In this document: positions 37,640-44,808 of the stretch, one piece after another
How the letters are laid out: every line of letters begins with the position of its first letter
Numbering within the stretch: position 1 is the first letter of the stretch
Source: Mucilaginibacter terrigena
Lineage (GTDB): Bacteria; Bacteroidota; Bacteroidia; Sphingobacteriales; Sphingobacteriaceae
Reading direction: 5' to 3'
NCBI RefSeq assembly: GCF_004168255.1
Contig: NZ_SEWG01000001.1
Location: forward strand, 124,001 to 188,000
DNA: 64,000 nt
Position numbers and translations under genes: made by a program
The notes under the pieces: model-generated
Told to the model about the DNA's origin: nothing
Databases searched by the model: none
What the model saw: the letters and a program-made list of their open reading frames with translations, nothing else

Positions 37640-38878
37640 ATGAAAAGAGTTGTTATTACAGGCATGGGCGTAGTATCGCCTGCCGGGAATGATCTTAAAA
37701 GTTTTTGGACCAATATTGTAAACGGGCGAAGCAACGCGGCCAATATTACCCGGTTTAATGCCGAACACTTTAAAACCCATTTTGCCGCCGAGGTAAAGGA
37801 ACTTATCATTATCGACCACCTCGACCGTAACGAAATAAAACGCAGCGACCTTTACACTCAATATGCACTGATAGCTGCTAAAGAGGCCATTGAAGATTCG
37901 GGTTTTGAACTGGATAAAATGTCGCCGTTTGATGTGGGGGTTATTTTAGGCTCGGCACAGGGCGGTTTCGAAACTTTTGAGCAACAGGTACGCGAGTATG
38001 CTGCCAACGGCTTTATGCCGCACTTTAATCCCTTCTTTATACCTAAAACGCTGGTGAATATGGCGGCCGGTATTATCTCCATCAAATATGGTTTTATGGG
38101 GGTTAACTTTTCGGCCGTATCAGCGTGCGCCTCTGCCAATACGGCTATTATGGATGCGCTGAACTACATCCGCTGGGGCAAAGCCAAAATTATCATAACC
38201 GGCGGTGCCGATGCGCCCATCAGCGAGGCCTCCATAGGGGGGTACAATGCCTTGAAGGCGCTTTCAACCCGTAACGAATCGCCGGAAACAGCTTCGCGCC
38301 CGTTTGATGTGGACCGCGATGGCTTTTTGATGGGCGAAGGTGCAGGTGTTTTGGTTTTGGAAGAATACGAACATGCGGTTGCCCGCGGCGCGCATATCTA
38401 CGCCGAGGTTGCAGGCGCAGCCATGACATCTGATGCCTACCACATCACCGCCACCCATCCCGAAGGAAAAGGCGCTATACAGGGGATGAAGTTTGCCCTG
38501 CACGACGGCGGCCTGAATGCCGAAGATGTGAATTATGTAAACGCCCATGCCACATCAACATCGGTAGGTGACTTGAGCGAGGCCAGGGCCATAAACGCCG
38601 TTTTTGGTAACAATACCGATTTTTCGGTAAGCGCCACCAAATCCATGACGGGCCACTTATTGGGGGCTGCCGGTGCTATTGAGTCTATAGTAGCGGTAAA
38701 GGCTATCACCGATGGCATTATACCGCCTACCATCAACACCCATACCATTGACCCCGAGGTACCTGCCGGTTTACATATTGTAATAAAAGAAGCCATTAAT
38801 AAAAAAGTTAATGTAGCTTTAAGCAATACCTTCGGCTTTGGCGGGCACAACGGCATTGCAGTATTTAAAAAGGTATAA
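37640..38878 (+). CDS. fabF: Beta-ketoacyl-ACP synthase II
   Basis: A 412-residue thiolase-fold condensing enzyme that extends acyl-ACP with malonyl-ACP in fatty-acid synthesis. The Cys-His-His triad is Cys163 (S-A-C-A-S-A-N), His303 (N-A-H-A-T-S-T) and His339 (S-M-T-G-H-L-L-G-A-A-G). Full length for KAS II. ATG 37640 begins the canonical M-K-R-V-V-I-T-G-M-G; an upstream frame extension lies over the promoter. No acyl carrier protein gene adjoins, so this may be a second, specialised fabF rather than the main one. Confidence 0.9.
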   Translation: MKRVVITGMGVVSPAGNDLKSFWTNIVNGRSNAANITRFNAEHFKTHFAAEVKELIIIDHLDRNEIKRSDLYTQYALIAAKEAIEDSGFELDKMSPFDVGVILGSAQGGFETFEQQVREYAANGFMPHFNPFFIPKTLVNMAAGIISIKYGFMGVNFSAVSACASANTAIMDALNYIRWGKAKIIITGGADAPISEASIGGYNALKALSTRNESPETASRPFDVDRDGFLMGEGAGVLVLEEYEHAVARGAHIYAEVAGAAMTSDAYHITATHPEGKGAIQGMKFALHDGGLNAEDVNYVNAHATSTSVGDLSEARAINAVFGNNTDFSVSATKSMTGHLLGAAGAIESIVAVKAITDGIIPPTINTHTIDPEVPAGLHIVIKEAINKKVNVALSNTFGFGGHNGIAVFKKV

Positions 38879-38896
38879 GGATACTTGTAAACGGAT

Positions 38897-38968
38897 ATGA
38901 TAAGAAAACTGATCGATCACTTGCTGGCACTTTGGGCATCGCGCCAGTTCAAAAAAGTAAAGAAATGA
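38897..38968 (+). CDS. Possible 23-residue small protein, overlapping the next gene
   Basis: ATG 38897 to TGA 38966-38968 encodes a basic amphipathic peptide (M-I-R-K-L-I-D-H-L-L-A-L-W-A-S-R-Q-F-K-K-V-K-K). Its stop overlaps the start of the following acetyltransferase gene (ATGA), a layout typical of translational coupling. It could be a leader peptide or a chance frame; no family is recognised. Confidence 0.35.
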   Translation: MIRKLIDHLLALWASRQFKKVKK

Positions 38969-39249
38969 ACTATCCGGATATCGAACTGATCAATAACGAA
39001 GCCATCCACAATTTTGAGCTTTTTGTAGACGGGCACCGCTCATTTATCGACTATAAAATAAAGGATAACAAGATCTACCTGATACACACCGAAGTGCCGG
39101 TGGAATAAGAGGGGCGTGGTGTTGCCGCGGCACTTGTAGAAAAAGCCTTAACCTATATCGAGCAAAAGGGATTAAAACTTGTGCCCTTGTGCGCCTACGT
39201 ACAATTTTTTTTAAAGCGCCACCCCGAGTGGAACCGCCTGCTGGCTTAA
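38965..39249 (+). pseudogene. Small GNAT acetyltransferase (YjdJ-like) with in-frame stop
   Basis: Translation gives M-N-Y-P-D-I-E-L-I-N-N-E..., then I-H-T-E-V-P-V-E, a TAA at 39106-39108 (codon 48), then [12 protein letters not shown] and R-H-P-E-W at the end. This is the ~95-residue single-domain GNAT family in which E-V-P-E-E-L-E-G-R-G is usual, so the stop replaces a Leu (TTA to TAA is one change). The part after the stop contains the acetyl-CoA loop, so the product would be dead unless the stop is read through. It abuts the convergent DisA_N-like gene. Confidence 0.8.
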
Positions 39250-40392
39250 TTACAGTAATAACACATCTATCCGATGGGCATGTACCATGCTCAGTTCTAC
39301 CGACCACGCGAATACCGTAAACTGCCCGTCCTGAGAGGCTACCAGTGCAACTGCATCGTGCTGATCGCTTACAAACTGGGCTGCCGCTAAATGCCGGCTG
39401 CCACCGCTTTGAGCCGGGTGCTGCCTGATGGCCTTACCATCGGCAATAGGTTCGGTAAAGATGATTTGCCCTACGGGGATACTGCTTTCTGACCGGGCGG
39501 CTTTGGCACCAAAGGCAAGCAGGTCGTACTTATCGGTAATAATGGTTGCACCATCCACCGCGGTAAAGCCGCCTATCAGGTCAATAGCTTCCAGTAACGA
39601 TTCCTGCCACTCCAGTTTTTTTCGCTCCTGGTCGGTTAATGCCAGCAATTCGGCAATGGCACTATAGGCAGGCTGTACAGGATATTTAACCGGCTGTACT
39701 ATCGATTCCTTCCATTTTGTAGTACCGGCAGGTACAATAAGCACCAACCCGCCACGCTTATGAAGGCGCATAGAGGCGGCTAATTGTACCAGAACGTTAA
39801 AGGATTCGCCCATGAAGGATGGCAGGGGCATGTTGGCAAGCGATTTAAGCAGGGATGGGCAATCGGCCACACCCATGGTGGCCTCGTCCAAAACCTTTAT
39901 CTGGTCGCCCTGTAAAACGGCTACATTCACAAATTTGCCAAAGCCATCAACCCGGCGGTGCTTTATTACCAGCAAGCCCGGCTCTACCACCTCTAAAACA
40001 AAACATATGGCAGGTACGCTATGGGTGGTGCCCCAGATGAACAGATCGTCGCCATCGGGCCAAACGCCTAAGTGGATACCGGGCTGCTCAACCGCTGGCG
40101 CAAGCTTTATCAGGTTTTGGGTGGTAAGCCTGAGTTTTTGCCCAAATATCAATGGTTTTTCGGATTGCGAAGGCTGCAATAAAGCCAGCGAAATAATGGG
40201 CGAACGGCCTTCTTCGCGGCGCATGCTGGCCCAAAAAGCGATATCGATAACCGCCTCGATGATGTGGGCATGGGGCGCTGTAGCGATGTTATTATCCTGC
40301 ACGCTTTGCGCCGCTAACTGGTGCTTTTTAAAGTGCGCCTCAATTTCGGGCGCAACCATACGGGCCGGCAGGTAGGTGGGTTCGGATAGCAT
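39250..40392 (-). CDS. DisA_N-like (DACNV-type) diadenylate-cyclase-related protein
   Basis: A 380-residue soluble protein. The first ~230 residues resemble the sensor domain named DACNV that precedes DisA_N-like domains in Bacteroidota. The C-terminal ~130 residues show the diadenylate cyclase signature elements D-G-A near 283 and S-R-H-L-A-A-A near 334 (canonical form R-H-R-A-A). The third residue of that motif is Leu instead of Arg, so cyclic di-AMP synthesis is possible but not certain. It is alone on the minus strand, with its 3' end touching the broken acetyltransferase gene. Confidence 0.72.
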   Translation of the reverse strand: MLSEPTYLPARMVAPEIEAHFKKHQLAAQSVQDNNIATAPHAHIIEAVIDIAFWASMRREEGRSPIISLALLQPSQSEKPLIFGQKLRLTTQNLIKLAPAVEQPGIHLGVWPDGDDLFIWGTTHSVPAICFVLEVVEPGLLVIKHRRVDGFGKFVNVAVLQGDQIKVLDEATMGVADCPSLLKSLANMPLPSFMGESFNVLVQLAASMRLHKRGGLVLIVPAGTTKWKESIVQPVKYPVQPAYSAIAELLALTDQERKKLEWQESLLEAIDLIGGFTAVDGATIITDKYDLLAFGAKAARSESSIPVGQIIFTEPIADGKAIRQHPAQSGGSRHLAAAQFVSDQHDAVALVASQDGQFTVFAWSVELSMVHAHRIDVLLL

Positions 40393-40493
40393 CGGTATAT
40401 ATGTTTTTCAATACAATAATAGTTAATATCCCTAAGTGTTTGTGTTAATGTTGTGTAAGTTAAATTGTTTGCGGCTACGTTATTGATCAAATG

Positions 40494-40556
40494 TGTCAGT
40501 CTGAGCATGTCGAAGACCTTTGGGCTTTACAATGGTTCGACAGGCTCACCATGACA
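40494..40556. repeat. Long imperfect palindrome upstream of the MBL hydrolase
   Basis: Arms 40494-40514 and 40536-40556 are complementary at 17 of 21 positions, with the conserved ends TGTCA and TGTCGAA. Similar palindromes containing TTCGACAGGCTCA are dispersed in many Bacteroidota genomes. It is probably a non-coding mobile or REP-like element; the upstream frame extension of the next gene reads straight through it. Confidence 0.7.
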
Positions 40557-40627
40557 AGATGAGCCTGTTGAAAATTAACTTCGCTAAAACTTTTAGTACT
40601 TGCCTAAAATGGCTTACTTTGCAATGT

Positions 40628-41461
40628 ATGCCGGTGTTTATAGCGTCATTAAATTCGGGGAGTAACGGCAACTGCTATTACGTTGGTAACGAGCGTGAAG
40701 CAGTACTGGTTGATGCCGGCATATCCTGCCGCGAAACCGAGAAGCGCATGGCCCGCCTGGGGCTTTCTATGCAAAAAGTTAAAGCCATATTTATTTCGCA
40801 CGAACACAGCGACCATATTAAAGGCCTGGGCGTACTCGCCAGGAAATACCGCCTGCCTGTTTATGTAACCGATGGCACCGTGCATCACTGCGGCGACGTG
40901 CCTAAGGATCTTTGTATCAGCCTGCGGTCGTACGAAGCGGTGAGGATAGGTAGCCTGGAGATAATGCCCTTCCCCAAACACCACGATGCCGTAGAGCCGC
41001 ATAGCTTTATGATCAGCAGCGGCGATACCCGCATTGGGGTATTTACCGATATCGGCGCACCCTGCGAGCATTTGAGCCGCCATTTTGCACAATGCCATGC
41101 CGCTTTCCTGGAAGCTAATTACGACGAGGAAATGATGGAGCAGGGCAGGTACCCATATTTCCTCAAACGCCGCATCCGCGGGGGTAAGGGCCACTTATCA
41201 AATAAGCAGGCGCTGGATATGTTTATCGCACACAAACCTGCCTACATGAGCCATGTTTTATTAGCGCATTTATCCAAGGATAATAACTGCCCTATACTGG
41301 CGCAGCAAATGTTTGCCGTACATGCCGGCGATGTGCATGTAAGCGTTGCTTCGCGATATGAGGAGAGTCCCGTTTTTGTGATAGACCCGCTGCCCCTTGC
41401 GCCCGGCGAAAGCCATGTGCTTAACCAAATTACCGGGCAATTCCAGTTTGCTATCGGCTAA
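40628..41461 (+). CDS. MBL-fold metallo-hydrolase (YycJ/WalJ-like)
   Basis: A 277-residue metallo-beta-lactamase-fold hydrolase. The metal motif is H58-E-H60-S-D62-H63; further ligands are in F-P-K-H-H-D and near the C-terminal S-H-V-L-L-A-H-L-S. The opening A-S-L-N-S-G-S-N-G-N-C-Y-Y-V-G is characteristic of the YycJ/WalJ family, in which members act as nucleases linked to DNA repair or cell-wall signalling. ATG 40628 is preferred: the in-frame upstream stretch runs over a repeat, and a -7-like TACTTTG lies just before the start. It is transcribed singly. Confidence 0.88.
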   Translation: MPVFIASLNSGSNGNCYYVGNEREAVLVDAGISCRETEKRMARLGLSMQKVKAIFISHEHSDHIKGLGVLARKYRLPVYVTDGTVHHCGDVPKDLCISLRSYEAVRIGSLEIMPFPKHHDAVEPHSFMISSGDTRIGVFTDIGAPCEHLSRHFAQCHAAFLEANYDEEMMEQGRYPYFLKRRIRGGKGHLSNKQALDMFIAHKPAYMSHVLLAHLSKDNNCPILAQQMFAVHAGDVHVSVASRYEESPVFVIDPLPLAPGESHVLNQITGQFQFAIG

Positions 41462-41619
41462 AACAGGGGGTGTCCCACTAAATATTACACAAAACGGGGC
41501 AATTGTGTAAAACATTAATAATCAAATACTTATAAGTATACAATTTTCGATTTTATTTAAAGTGATACTTAAACATAAATTGTTTAACTAACTTTAAATA
41601 AGTTATTTATGTATTTTTT

Positions 41620-41667
41620 AGAGGGTGTCCCACTTGTTTCTGAATGAGACGGAATGGGACACCCTCT
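41620..41667. repeat. Perfect 13-bp inverted repeat
   Basis: AGAGGGTGTCCCA (41620-41632) and TGGGACACCCTCT (41655-41667) enclose a 22-nt loop. A third copy of the half site, GGGTGTCCCACT, occurs at 41468-41479 just after the MBL stop. No T tract follows, so it is not a standard terminator. It may be a small non-autonomous element or an operator. Confidence 0.65.
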
Positions 41668-41702
41668 GATTTCGGATTTACGATGTACGATTTCGGATTT
41701 GC
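41668..41702 (+). repeat. Heptanucleotide array GATTTNN (5 units)
   Basis: GATTTCG GATTTAC GATGTAC then GATTTCG GATTTGC: five consecutive 7-bp units with a fixed first part and two variable bases. Further degenerate GATT units follow to about 41750. The remaining 41462-41859 gap contains nothing else recognisable apart from the truC promoter region (TATCTTCG at 41842). Confidence 0.75.
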
Positions 41703-41859
41703 TTTGTTGGTGGGTGTGCCGATTAAGATTGACGATTAGGGATTTACCCGGCTAATCAAATCTTGTGATCCGTCCTGGAATAGGTTTATACTTAGTCTTG
41801 TCCAGATTTTGGTTTACACTTTAAACCGGCTTAAAAACGCCTATCTTCGCCCCTAATAT

Positions 41860-42549
41860 ATGCTTGAGATACTTTACCAGGACGATAACTTAATTGCCAT
41901 TAACAAACCGCACGGCCTGCTGGTGCACCGCTCATCAATAGCTGCCGATGCGGTAGAATTTGCCCTGCAATTATTACGCGACCAAACGGGTAAAAAGGTG
42001 AACCCGGTGCATAGGATAGACAGGAAGACGGGGGGAGTATTGCTGTTCGCGTTTGATAAGCCTACAGAAATAGCCATGCAGCAAGCTTTTATGGAGAACA
42101 GGGTGAAGAAGAAATACCTGGCCATACTGCGCGGTTATACGCGCGATGCCGAAGAGATAGATTACCCGCTGCGTAAGGAGAACGGGACTTTACAGGATGC
42201 GCTGACGCGGTATGTTACCCTGAACAGGGCAGAGCTTGATGTAGCTTTCGGCTCGCACCCAACATCGCGCTACTCGTTAGTAGAGGCCACGCCGCAAACC
42301 GGGCGCATGCACCAGCTGCGCAAACACTTTGCCCACATATTTCACCCTATTATTGGCGACCGCACACATGGTTGTAACAAGCAGAATAAATTTTTTAAAG
42401 AGACCTGGGAGATGGAGACCATGCTGCTGCATGCTTCGCAGCTATCTTTTAAGCACCCGGTTACAGAAGAAGAAATAACAATAAATGCGCCCCTACAGCC
42501 CGAATTTAAAAGGGTAATGGAGTTAATGGGTTGGGGTGATAGCTATTAA
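41860..42549 (+). CDS. truC: tRNA pseudouridine synthase C-like (RluA family)
   Basis: A 229-residue single-domain pseudouridine synthase of the RluA superfamily. The catalytic Asp54 lies in H-R-I-D-R-K-T-G-G; the Tyr/Arg-containing motif is visible as V-K-K-K-Y-L-A-I-L-R-G. The short length without an S4 domain, the start L-E-I-L-Y-Q-D-D-N-L-I-A-I-N-K-P and the Q-T-G-R-M-H-Q-L-R-K-H-F-A-H-I block fit TruC, which modifies U65 of tRNA. The ATG comes only 10 bp after a -7-like element, so the leader is very short. Confidence 0.9.
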   Translation: MLEILYQDDNLIAINKPHGLLVHRSSIAADAVEFALQLLRDQTGKKVNPVHRIDRKTGGVLLFAFDKPTEIAMQQAFMENRVKKKYLAILRGYTRDAEEIDYPLRKENGTLQDALTRYVTLNRAELDVAFGSHPTSRYSLVEATPQTGRMHQLRKHFAHIFHPIIGDRTHGCNKQNKFFKETWEMETMLLHASQLSFKHPVTEEEITINAPLQPEFKRVMELMGWGDSY

Positions 42550-42571
42550 ATTTACTTATCTATTTCACCAG

Positions 42572-42717
42572 GCGTTCCGATGGAACGCTTCTGTGTTGTT
42601 TTTGGATGTGTCTACCAACCAATCGTTCCGCCGGAACGGCCGCTCGCTTAAACTCGTCCCTTCGGGACGACGGGTCGGTAGAATTATAATAGAAAACCGT
42701 TTCGTTCCGTAGGAACG
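42572..42717. repeat. Array of four triloop palindromes (GTTCC-nnn-GGAAC type)
   Basis: Four perfect stems with 3-nt loops: GCGTTCC-GAT-GGAACGC (42572-42588), CGTTCC-GCC-GGAACG (42624-42638), CGTCCC-TTC-GGGACG (42655-42669) and CGTTCC-GTA-GGAACG (42703-42717). The third has changed both arms together (T:A to C:G), which points to selection on pairing. Loops differ in every unit; start-to-start spacing is 52, 31 and 48 bp. The 497-bp gap 42550-43046 holds no gene. Confidence 0.8.
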
Positions 42718-42840
42718 TTTGGTGGCGAAGCAAATTTGAATTTTTTGATGGATATATTATCTAAAGCATCCTGAGCTTAAAAGCGTAATGGGTTGGGATG
42801 AGTAATTTTCCTACCCTTCAAGAATTTTCCAATTTCATTT

Positions 42841-42887
42841 GGCTAAAGCCGCTTGGCTGCCGGTAATCCGTTGGCTGAAGCCAACGG
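42841..42887. repeat. REP-like hairpin pair (GGCTAAAGCC and CCGTTGGC-TGAA-GCCAACGG)
   Basis: GGCTAAAGCC at 42841-42850 is followed by a perfect 8-bp stem with TGAA loop at 42868-42887. Hairpins of this kind are spread by REP-associated tyrosine transposases in many bacteria; no such gene is in the window. Confidence 0.6.
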
Positions 42888-43034
42888 CAATAATAAACAC
42901 AGAAATGTTTAGTAGTCTGCTAACCAACACCACAGGGTTTAAACGCGGAATTATTTTTTATTAATCGCCGTTCCATTATGGGGCGGATAGAAAAACCATA
43001 ACATGGGCATTAGCCCGAATAGCGAACAAAAACT

Positions 43035-43042
43035 TATATTTG
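43035..43042 (+). promoter_or_regulatory. -7 element almost touching the DUF1456 start codon
   Basis: TATATTTG fits TAnnTTTG exactly and ends 4 bp before the ATG at 43047. Transcription should start at or next to the start codon, giving a leaderless or near-leaderless mRNA. Confidence 0.6.
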
Positions 43043-43046
43043 CAGC

Positions 43047-43289
43047 ATGAGCAATAACGATATCATGAAAAAACTTCGTGTGGCCTTGCAGCTGCGCGAT
43101 GACCAGATCATCGAGATATTAAAGCTGGCCAACTTCCGTACCACCAAAACCGAATTGAGCGCTATCTTCCGCAGCGAAGACCACCCAAATTTTCAGCCCT
43201 GTAAAGATCAGCTATTACGCAATTTTTTGAACGGGTTAGTGCTACACCTGCGCGGCCCTAAAGTAGAGAAGGATAGTCCTAAGTCGTAA
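43047..43289 (+). CDS. DUF1456 (YehS-like) protein, single repeat
   Basis: An 80-residue protein with one DUF1456 helical repeat: M-K-K-L-R-V-A-L-Q-L-R-D-D-Q-I-I-E-I-L, then T-K-T-E-L-S-A-I-F-R and L-R-N-F-L-N-G-L. E. coli YehS and most relatives have two such repeats (~155 residues), so this is a half-length form. Function is unknown in the whole family. The stop codon TAA lies inside the first unit of a heptanucleotide array, so the last codons (P-K-S) derive from repeat sequence and the original end may have been overwritten. Confidence 0.78.
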   Translation: MSNNDIMKKLRVALQLRDDQIIEILKLANFRTTKTELSAIFRSEDHPNFQPCKDQLLRNFLNGLVLHLRGPKVEKDSPKS

Positions 43290-43373
43290 GTCTCAAGTCC
43301 GAAGTCGGGAGTCTTAAGTCGAAATTTAATTGGAAACCAACTTCAGACTTAGAACTGAAGACTATAGACTTGA
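43281..43373. repeat. Heptanucleotide array AAGTCNN with inverted partner
   Basis: Six head-to-tail heptamers (AAGTCGT, AAGTCTC, AAGTCCG, AAGTCGG, GAGTCTT, AAGTCGA) run 43281-43322. A degenerate array of the same heptamer lies on the opposite strand at about 43340-43373. The array starts inside the DUF1456 stop region and ends at the stop of the convergent CAP gene, so it fills the whole intergenic space and may serve as a two-way terminator-like structure. Confidence 0.75.
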
Positions 43374-43376
43374 AAA

Positions 43377-43940
43377 TCAATCTTTCTGTATCAAACGGTA
43401 TTTACCGCTTTTAATCAGTTCCTGCTGCTCTTTGCTAAAGGCTTCGCGGCCGCCAAAATCCTGTACCCAATACTTATTATATTCGGCAACGCCCACTTCT
43501 TTAAAGCCGGGGTTCATCAGGTTTTTACAGTGGCCCTCGCTTTTAAACCAGCCGGCCATTACTTCGGGGATGGTAGTCTGTCCCTGGGCAATGTTTTCGC
43601 CTATCATAAAGCTTTTCCAGCCTTTAAAAATATAGCCGGCGGTTACAATGCGGGTATTCATACTGCGGCCGTCTTTGCTATCGTGGCTAAAGTAATTTTG
43701 TTTGGCCATATCCTTTGCGTGGCCACGGGCAGCTTCCTCCAGGTCGCTGTTCCAAACCATGGGCGGGGCGGGGGGCATATACGTATTGCCGCATTTGCAC
43801 CCTTTGGCGCGGGTTTCATTGATCAGGTCTAAAAAATCCTGCTTAAAAGAGGCGTCGTCATTTACCCTGTTTATAAAAATAAACGAACTAAAAGCCAGTA
43901 CAAATAGGCTCAATATAATGCCTGGGATATATTTCTTCAT
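43377..43940 (-). CDS. CAP-domain (SCP/PR1-like) membrane-anchored protein
   Basis: A 187-residue protein with an N-terminal membrane anchor or signal (~5-25) and a CAP domain (~35-165). The CAP cavity residues are recognisable: His in A-R-G-H-A-K-D-M, Glu in G-E-N-I-A-Q-G and His in S-E-G-H-C-K-N-L-M-N-P. Bacterial CAP proteins are extracytoplasmic and mostly of unknown activity. A Cys pair (K-C-K-C-G) near residues 48-50 is unusual and may bind metal or form a disulfide. The gene converges on DUF1456. Confidence 0.88.
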   Translation of the reverse strand: MKKYIPGIILSLFVLAFSSFIFINRVNDDASFKQDFLDLINETRAKGCKCGNTYMPPAPPMVWNSDLEEAARGHAKDMAKQNYFSHDSKDGRSMNTRIVTAGYIFKGWKSFMIGENIAQGQTTIPEVMAGWFKSEGHCKNLMNPGFKEVGVAEYNKYWVQDFGGREAFSKEQQELIKSGKYRLIQKD

Positions 43941-44028
43941 GTCGTTAAATATGACACCATTAACTTGTTATGGTTTAAATATATATAAACCGTTTAACAA
44001 AATTTAACGAAGATGCGGGAAGATGAGA

Positions 44029-44808
44029 TTATAAAGATGCCAGCTTTTTAGCAGAGATAAGTTTTGCAGATTTTTTGGCGATAACAATGGACTTTTTCTT
44101 TTTAATTGCAGCAGGCTTTTTATTTTTTATCGGGGTGTTATCAAAAGTAATAGTTATGGCCTTCAGCTCATCGTCCTGTACCTGCGCTGCTAATTCGGTG
44201 GCCCGTTTTTCGGCAGCATCACCCTTTTCGTAATCCTTTAGCCGGTTATACAGGTAGGCATAATTTTGTTGTACAACGGCTTCTAACGCAGGCATTTTAT
44301 TTGCCGTAGACCATCTTAAGGCCTCGTTCAAATCGCGCATAGCCATTTTATACTCCTTCAGCTCCATTTTTATAGCCGAAAGTTTTATCAATGAACTGAT
44401 AATGTTGGGGATGTCTTTTACCTGGCGCGAGATCTTGTTTGATTGTAACGTAAACCACTTGGCTTCGCTGTATTTTTTTTGGGCTACATACACCCTTGCA
44501 AGGTCATCAAAGCTCGACCGGATACCTGTGGTATCTTCGTAATAGCTATAATTATGCAGGGCAAGCAAGGTGTAATGGATGGCCTCTGTTTGGTAGTAGG
44601 CTTTTAAATTGCGGTTAGGCTGTTTATCAAACTTTAAATATTCGGTTGCAATTTGCTTGTAAATGGCGCCTTTTAGCGTATCGTTTGTAGTAAGCTGTAA
44701 TTTTTGTTTAAGGCTGTCTATATATGCCCGGTTATCATCGGCATATGCACGCGCGGCAAATGTTGTAGCGGCTAATATTAGTGTGAAAAGTATAAAAAGT
44801 TTTTTCAT
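44029..44808 (-). CDS. Exported TPR protein with lysine-rich tail
   Basis: A 259-residue protein with a clean signal peptide (M-K-K-L-F-I-L-F-T-L-I-L-A...A-Y-A-D). Residues ~55-215 are helical TPR-like repeats (for example A-R-V-Y-V-A-Q-K-K-Y-S-E-A-K-W). The last ~30 residues are very basic (K-K-K-K-S-I-V-I-A-K-K-S-A-K). It resembles the periplasmic sensor part of Bacteroidota TPR-TM-HTH regulators but has no membrane helix or output domain, so it may be a decayed regulator or a scaffold. ATG at 44808 is chosen for the signal peptide; an upstream in-frame start adds 27 unlikely residues. Confidence 0.7.
   Translation of the reverse strand: MKKLFILFTLILAATTFAARAYADDNRAYIDSLKQKLQLTTNDTLKGAIYKQIATEYLKFDKQPNRNLKAYYQTEAIHYTLLALHNYSYYEDTTGIRSSFDDLARVYVAQKKYSEAKWFTLQSNKISRQVKDIPNIISSLIKLSAIKMELKEYKMAMRDLNEALRWSTANKMPALEAVVQQNYAYLYNRLKDYEKGDAAEKRATELAAQVQDDELKAITITFDNTPIKNKKPAAIKKKKSIVIAKKSAKLISAKKLASL

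Noticed and set aside
40520..40627. 36-residue N-terminal extension of the MBL hydrolase
   Set aside because: It runs through a dispersed palindrome, and the family N-terminus begins exactly at the ATG at 40628.
42572..42717. CRISPR array
   Set aside because: Units are short palindromes with unequal spacing (52, 31, 48 bp) and changed arms; there are no uniform repeats or spacers and no cas genes.
43330..43635. Plus-strand frame of 101 codons over the CAP gene
   Set aside because: Antisense to a well-supported CAP-domain gene and partly made of the heptamer array.
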